Below are positions 59,849-64,000 of a stretch of 64,000 nucleotides of DNA, piece by piece (position 1 is the first letter of the stretch; each line of letters begins with the position of its first letter). The position numbers and the translations under genes are program-made. The stretch spans positions 1-64,000 of the forward strand of contig NZ_SWBM01000010.1 of NCBI RefSeq assembly GCF_005116465.1, read 5' to 3'. This DNA is from Robertmurraya kyonggiensis. Lineage in GTDB: Bacteria; Bacillota; Bacilli; Bacillales; Cytobacillaceae. The notes beneath the pieces were generated by a model. That model was not told the DNA's origin and searched no databases. It was given only the letters and a program-made list of their open reading frames with translations.

Positions 59849-61426
59849 ATGAGTTTGGAAGACTTTCTGTACAATCTGCATTTTGATATTGATAAGGCAA
59901 ATCAGCCGAACTGGGAAACCGATTGGGAGGATGCACCACTTCCATATAAATTCTACCGTGGATTACCAGTTGTTCCATTGTCCACGGAAGTACCATTGAC
60001 GCTTACTGGAGGAGAACCTCCCGCAAGACTGGACCTTAAGAGAGTCGGTCATTTTCTCTGGTATGTATTCGGTTTAACTCAATTGAGCCAATCCCTCTTT
60101 CCGATGGATTCCACAGAGCAAGATATCTACCCTTTGCATTCATATCGGCGGTTTGCTCCTTCTGGTGGAGCGTTGTACCCTAACGAATTGTATTTGTATT
60201 TGAAGATAGAGGGACTCGCTGAGGGAGTCTATCATTATGATGTAGCACACCATAGCCTGGTATTGCTGCGGGAGGGGAACTTTGATTCCTATTTAGCCAG
60301 TGCTCTGGGGAATCGTTGTGAAATCTCCTCGTGTTTTGGTATTGTCTTTGTGTCGACAATGTTCTGGAAAAATTTCTTTAAATACAATAACTTTTCGTAT
60401 CGACTCCAAGGGTTGGATGCTGGTGTTCTGATTGGACAGTTAATGGAGGTAGCGAAACGGTTTGGCTTCGCCTCAGGTGTGTACTTTCAATTTCTTGACA
60501 CCGCAATTAATCATCTGCTTGGACTATCTGAACAGGAGGAGAGCGTATATAGCGTAATCCCACTATCAGTAGAAGCCACCAACTGGTCTACTAACGGAAG
60601 GAACCTATACAAAAATGTACTATCGAAGGAATTGAGACAGGAGTTGCCAGCGATTCAACCAGAACATTTCGTGCGGTCACATAATGTCAAAAAATATCCG
60701 ATGATAACTGCGATGAACGAAGCTTCTAAGCAGGATTCCACATGGTCATTTCGTGTGAGCGAGGGGAGGAAAATTGCGGGACGTGGGGAGCCTAGGGTGG
60801 CATTGCCTCATATAAAATCCATATCGTATGATCTGGCCGAGGCTTGTGGAAACCGATTTTCTCCCGACATGGATTTCGTTTTGGGAATGGTGAGTCAACA
60901 ACAACTGGCCACCCTTCTCCTAGAAGCAACGGCTTCTTTTTCATACAGAAATGATTTGGATGAAGCATATAGGAATAGTGGCCCTCGTGTAACAATCTAC
61001 AGCTGTTTATATAATGTCGAAGGTATTTCAAATGGGGCTTACTATTATGACGGCACAGAGCACACGTTAATAGAAATATGCCCAGGAGACCATCGACTCC
61101 ATTTGCAGACGGGAATGTCTCTGGATAATTTGAATTTGCTTCAGGTTCCACTATGCCTGCAAGTGGCTGGTGACAAGGAATTCTATAAAAAAGAACTAGG
61201 ATACAGGGGCTACCGAATCCAACAGATGGAAGCAGGCATGCTCGTGCAACGATTGCTTTTGGCTGCATCAGCTCTCGGTATGGGAGGGCACCCGCTTCTT
61301 GGATTTGACGCGAATTTGAGTGATGAACTCTATAAAATGGATCAACAAGGAAAGACCAGCCTAATCCAAATCCCGATTGGTCCCTACCGCCCTCGTCCTT
61401 GGCTGAGGGGAAGTTTGCACAGCTAA
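59849..61426 (+). CDS. Tandem SagB-type azoline dehydrogenase
   Basis: 525 aa FMN-dependent nitroreductase-fold enzyme that should oxidise azolines to aromatic azoles. It holds two SagB-like units: the first (about 60-260) has the FMN/active motif RRFAPSGGALYPNELYLYL at 100-118; the second (about 300-520) keeps the fold signature (NVEGISNGAYYYDG and GYRGYRIQQMEAGMLVQRLLLAA) but the SGGALYPNE region is replaced by NSGPRVTIYS. The first is probably catalytic. GGAGGTAGAGG RBS. Last gene of the cluster; no terminator seen before the right repeat. The 98 bases between its end and the repeat are featureless. Confidence 0.86.
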   Translation: MSLEDFLYNLHFDIDKANQPNWETDWEDAPLPYKFYRGLPVVPLSTEVPLTLTGGEPPARLDLKRVGHFLWYVFGLTQLSQSLFPMDSTEQDIYPLHSYRRFAPSGGALYPNELYLYLKIEGLAEGVYHYDVAHHSLVLLREGNFDSYLASALGNRCEISSCFGIVFVSTMFWKNFFKYNNFSYRLQGLDAGVLIGQLMEVAKRFGFASGVYFQFLDTAINHLLGLSEQEESVYSVIPLSVEATNWSTNGRNLYKNVLSKELRQELPAIQPEHFVRSHNVKKYPMITAMNEASKQDSTWSFRVSEGRKIAGRGEPRVALPHIKSISYDLAEACGNRFSPDMDFVLGMVSQQQLATLLLEATASFSYRNDLDEAYRNSGPRVTIYSCLYNVEGISNGAYYYDGTEHTLIEICPGDHRLHLQTGMSLDNLNLLQVPLCLQVAGDKEFYKKELGYRGYRIQQMEAGMLVQRLLLAASALGMGGHPLLGFDANLSDELYKMDQQGKTSLIQIPIGPYRPRPWLRGSLHS

Positions 61427-61524
61427 AGGGTTAATACTAAGGAAGAGCTAGTAATCTAATGATGAACTAATATAATGAGTAATTATCTTTCCGGTTTCTT
61501 CATAAATATATCAAAGCGCGTAAT

Positions 61525-61585
61525 AAATACGGTCTTAAAGGCGCTCGTCGTGCACCTCAGTTCTCAAAACGTTAATTTTACGTTT
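61525..61585 (+). repeat. Right direct repeat (attR-like), rpsI 3'-end copy
   Basis: 61 bp identical to the end of rpsI including stop codon; no rpsI sequence continues upstream, so it is not a gene. It is followed by a normal rpsI-type terminator, and probably marks the original chromosomal end of rpsI before integration. Confidence 0.95.
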
Positions 61586-61590
61586 TCAAA

Positions 61591-61623
61591 GGCTCTCAAA
61601 GCTATGCTTTGGGAGTCTTTTTT
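61591..61623 (+). terminator. Displaced rpsI terminator
   Basis: GGCTCTCAAAG-CTATG-CTTTGGGAGTC plus six T. It now follows the azole-peptide operon and may serve as its terminator. Confidence 0.85.
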
Positions 61624-61891
61624 ATTTGTCCTCAAACTCCTAGTATATTTTCATCTATCGAAAATCAGTACAATTCTGAAATAAAATTTCATTAATTTAT
61701 CGGAAATTTTAAAAAATAATTCCAATGACGTAATCCTAATGTCCTGCAAAAATGCATGATATGGGACCTATGTGGCATAGACTACTATACATCATTACCT
61801 ATATGCTTTTACTATAAATTGTAAGCGTTACTAACAGTACATATACAAGAGACCCCGCCTACAATTCATTCAATTGTATAAAGGAGGACAT
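61624..61891 (+). promoter_or_regulatory. Upstream region of hydrolase with cre-like site
   Basis: No gene is seen. TGTAAGCGTTACTA (61820-61833) resembles the CcpA operator (cre, TGWNANCGNTNWCA) with one mismatch and follows a TATAAA (61813-61818), a position suited to catabolite repression. AAAGGAGG (61880-61887) is the RBS of the next gene. Confidence 0.4.
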
Positions 61892-63577
61892 ATGAAAAGA
61901 AAAACGTTTATGATTACAGCCGTTTGTACGATGCTACTAGGCACTTCAACAGCTTTTGCCACCAATGACCTTCCTAAGATTCCTACTATTGAAAAAGAGG
62001 ACAAACCCGCATTCCCATCTCAGAAACCACACCCTGTTTTTACCTGGAATTCAACTGTCATTCCTGTTTCGAGCAAACTTCATCCAAGCTCTGCACGGGG
62101 AGCAGGAATGGTAGAAGCCCCACTTCAGCAAATCGATCAAGTTATGAACCAAGCCATTTCTCAAAAATTAATGCCAGGCGCTGTCACATTGGTAGCGAGA
62201 GCTGGGAAAATTGTAAAACATGATGCGTATGGCTATGCAGCTCAATACAACGATGGTAATTTTTCCGAAATGGAAAAGCCAATTCCGATGAAAAAGGACA
62301 CCATTTTTGACTTGGCCTCTGTCAGCAAAATATTTACTGCGACGGCCGTGATGATTCTTTTTGAAAAAGGATTATTCGACCTTGATGATCCGGTGGCAAA
62401 ACATATTCCAGAGTTTGCGGCAAATGGCAAGGAACATGTGACCATTCGCCAGTTGTTAACCCACACATCCGGATTTGTCTCCTGGGTTCCTTTATATTCA
62501 CAAGGGAATACAAGAGAAGACAGGCTGAAATTAGTATTAAACCAGCCGTTGAAAAATCCACCGGGTACAGCTTATGAATACAGTGATTTGAACATGATTA
62601 CGTTAGGAATGTTAATTGAGCACTGGTCTGGGCAACGCCAGGATGAGTTTGTCCGGGAGAATATCACTGAACCTTTAGATATGGAGGATACGATGTACAA
62701 TCCGCCAGCATCTTTGAAAAAACGCATAGCTGCAACTGAGTACCAGGCCGTACCGAATCGTGGTCTTGTTTGGGGAGAAGTTCATGATGAAAATGCTTGG
62801 TCGTTGGATGGAGTTGCCGGACATGCTGGTGTGTTCTCGACCGCAAAAGACCTTGCAAAGCTTGCCCATATTTTCATTAATGAAGGAAAGTATGGTGGGA
62901 AAAGAATTCTGAAGCCGGAAACAGTCGAGCTCCTGCTAGAGAATCAAAACGCAGCATTTGCCGGAAATGACCATGGTCTTGGTTGGGAGCTAGGTCAAGG
63001 CTGGTATATGGATGCTTTGACAGAAGGTACATACTCTTTTGGCCATACGGGATATACAGGAACTTCGATTGTAGTGAGCCCGAATAATAAAACAGTAGCC
63101 ATCTTGCTGACAAATCGTGTTCATCCATCAAGAAATATGGGGTCGATGAATCAAACGCGTCGTCTATTTGCTAGACAAGTAGCAGATGCCATTCCTGTTT
63201 CGATCCCAGGGAAGGAAGCTGCTTGGTTTGCTGGGTATGGGGACAACCTGAACCGAGCGATGGAAACAGACCTCCACTTATCGAAGGATACCAAACTCAC
63301 CTTCTCTACATGGCATATGATTGAGAATGTTTGGGATTTTGGCTCTGTTGAGATTTTTCGAGAAGGCAGCTGGGAGCAACTTGCTTCATTTACTGGTATA
63401 AGCAATGGTTGGGAAAAGAAAGAATTAGAAATACCTAGTGATGCAACAAAGTTGCGATTTGTCTATCGAACAGATGGCTCAACTAATTTACGAGGCTGGT
63501 ATGTTCAAAATCCAAAACTAGATTCAGGAGATCTGATTTCTTTTACAAACAACGAATGGGAACTAAGAGACTATTAA
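61892..63577 (+). CDS. Secreted beta-lactamase-family serine hydrolase
   Basis: 561 aa. Signal peptide at 1-23 (MKRKTFMITAVCTMLLGTSTAFA). Serine hydrolase core (about 75-430) with SxxK in DLASVSKIF, a YSDLN motif in the YxN place and HTG in FGHTGYTG, as in class C beta-lactamase/esterase and PBP4*-type proteins. The last 110 residues (NVWDFGSVEIFREGSWEQL...) form a beta-rich domain like those attached to secreted hydrolases. B. subtilis AmiE, a muramyl-peptide amidase in cell-wall recycling, belongs to this family; that role, an esterase, or D-aminopeptidase are all possible. Start ATG 61892 by RBS. Confidence 0.8.
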   Translation: MKRKTFMITAVCTMLLGTSTAFATNDLPKIPTIEKEDKPAFPSQKPHPVFTWNSTVIPVSSKLHPSSARGAGMVEAPLQQIDQVMNQAISQKLMPGAVTLVARAGKIVKHDAYGYAAQYNDGNFSEMEKPIPMKKDTIFDLASVSKIFTATAVMILFEKGLFDLDDPVAKHIPEFAANGKEHVTIRQLLTHTSGFVSWVPLYSQGNTREDRLKLVLNQPLKNPPGTAYEYSDLNMITLGMLIEHWSGQRQDEFVRENITEPLDMEDTMYNPPASLKKRIAATEYQAVPNRGLVWGEVHDENAWSLDGVAGHAGVFSTAKDLAKLAHIFINEGKYGGKRILKPETVELLLENQNAAFAGNDHGLGWELGQGWYMDALTEGTYSFGHTGYTGTSIVVSPNNKTVAILLTNRVHPSRNMGSMNQTRRLFARQVADAIPVSIPGKEAAWFAGYGDNLNRAMETDLHLSKDTKLTFSTWHMIENVWDFGSVEIFREGSWEQLASFTGISNGWEKKELEIPSDATKLRFVYRTDGSTNLRGWYVQNPKLDSGDLISFTNNEWELRDY

Positions 63578-63595
63578 AAAGGTAGGAGGAGAAGC

Positions 63596-64000
63596 ATGCG
63601 AAAATTTATCATTTCGTTTCTAGCAATTACACTCTTTTTGACTGGAATTCCGATCTCAGGAGCAACGGCAGCTTCGGGTATCACTGATTTAGTGATTGAT
63701 CTTAATGTTCCGCAGGTTACGAGAGATGTTAAGGATAACAAACTAGATTTGAATGGACTTCATGTTTATGAGGATGGCCACTTTATGCTTGCATCTGAAA
63801 ACTTAAAATGGAAGTCTTCTAATAAAAATGTTGCCTTTGTGTCTCAAGATGGAGAAGTAACTTTAACCGGTCACAATGGGAAAACATTTATCTCTGTCAC
63901 GGATGGCAGCAATAACGACAGAATTTCAATTCAATATAAGGGAAATCAGGACAAAATTCTTGTTAAGAAAGAGAAAGGTGCACGTTACGACCTGATCGAG
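63596..64000 (+). CDS. Secreted protein with Ig-like (Big2) domain, partial
   Basis: 135 codons read to the window edge without a stop. Signal peptide MRKFIISFLAITLFLTGIPI...ATAA, then a segment LKWKSSNKNVAFVSQDGEVTLTGH typical of bacterial Big2 repeats (about 73-105). GGAGGAGAAGC RBS 18 bp after the hydrolase, so they are co-transcribed. In the B. subtilis cell-wall recycling operon amiE is followed by nagZ and namZ, so a catalytic domain beyond the edge would be informative. Confidence 0.75.
   Translation, partial: MRKFIISFLAITLFLTGIPISGATAASGITDLVIDLNVPQVTRDVKDNKLDLNGLHVYEDGHFMLASENLKWKSSNKNVAFVSQDGEVTLTGHNGKTFISVTDGSNNDRISIQYKGNQDKILVKKEKGARYDLIE

Larger units (their letters stand above)
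54977..61585. mobile_element. Integrated island carrying an azole-peptide cluster
   Basis: Bounded by perfect 61-bp direct repeats (54977-55037 and 61525-61585). Contents in order: new rpsI terminator, a decayed tyrosine recombinase on the minus strand, the TOMM precursor, and three biosynthetic enzymes. The recombinase remnant next to the rpsI copy and the gene-3'-end target are typical of integrative elements. No replication, conjugation or functional integrase gene remains, so the island now looks immobile or dependent on outside help. Confidence 0.8.

Noticed and set aside
61525-61585. Second rpsI gene or pseudogene
   Set aside because: Only the last 17 codons are present with no upstream rpsI sequence; a target-site repeat explains it better.

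Overview
The window is the ribosomal-protein and RNA-polymerase 'superoperon' region of a low-GC Gram-positive bacterium of the family Bacillaceae. Gene order from ctsR to rpsI follows the Bacillus subtilis chromosome almost gene for gene, and protein lengths and motifs match Bacillus orthologues. I cannot assign a species. The strand is uniformly + except for one decayed gene fragment.

Region by region: (1) 5-157, the 5S rRNA that ends an rRNA operon and its terminator. (2) 342-10386, the CtsR heat-shock operon (ctsR-mcsA-mcsB-clpC) running on to radA, disA, a PIN/TRAM membrane protein (yacL) and ispD-ispF. (3) 10449-17305, translation and RNA-processing genes: gltX, a cysteine-specific T-box before cysE-cysS, mrnC, rlmB, rae1, sigH, rpmG, secE. 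(4) 17459-29143, nusG, rplK-rplA, rplJ-rplL, a methyltransferase, rpoB and rpoC. (5) 29290-34022, a kink-turn protein (ybxF), rpsL, rpsG, fusA, tuf. (6) 34068-34991, a gene-free spacer ending in the S10 promoter and a structured leader. (7) 34992-50039, the S10-spc-alpha cluster with secY, adk, map, infA and rpoA. (8) 50776-55027, ecfA1-ecfA2-ecfT (vitamin importer energising module), truA, rplM and rpsI. (9) 54977-61585, an inserted island. (10) 61591-64000, the displaced rpsI terminator, a secreted beta-lactamase-fold hydrolase and the start of a second secreted protein.

The most interesting part is the island. It is bounded by a perfect 61-bp direct repeat made of the last 17 codons of rpsI plus 10 downstream bases, which has the geometry of attL/attR sites of an element integrated at the 3' end of rpsI. 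Just inside the rpsI-proximal copy, on the minus strand, is a decayed tyrosine-recombinase C-terminus carrying the EAGASIKMVKERLGH signature. The cargo is a compact azole-peptide (TOMM, heterocycloanthracin/sonorensin-like) pathway: a 91-residue precursor with 13 cysteines in strict three-residue register, a ThiF-like partner protein, a fused cyclodehydratase/YcaO protein ending in a PxPxP tail, and a tandem SagB-type dehydrogenase. I see no transporter, immunity or leader-protease gene inside the island.

Other signals the genes do not explain: a family of 24-25 bp hairpins with compensating stem bases at four intergenic sites, a tandem array of four hairpin repeats before ecfA1, a larger folded repeat between rplK and rplA, repeated CGGA/TCCG motifs after tuf, a hairpin separating the nusG Shine-Dalgarno from its start, and a RadA that looks divergent from the Bacillus norm.
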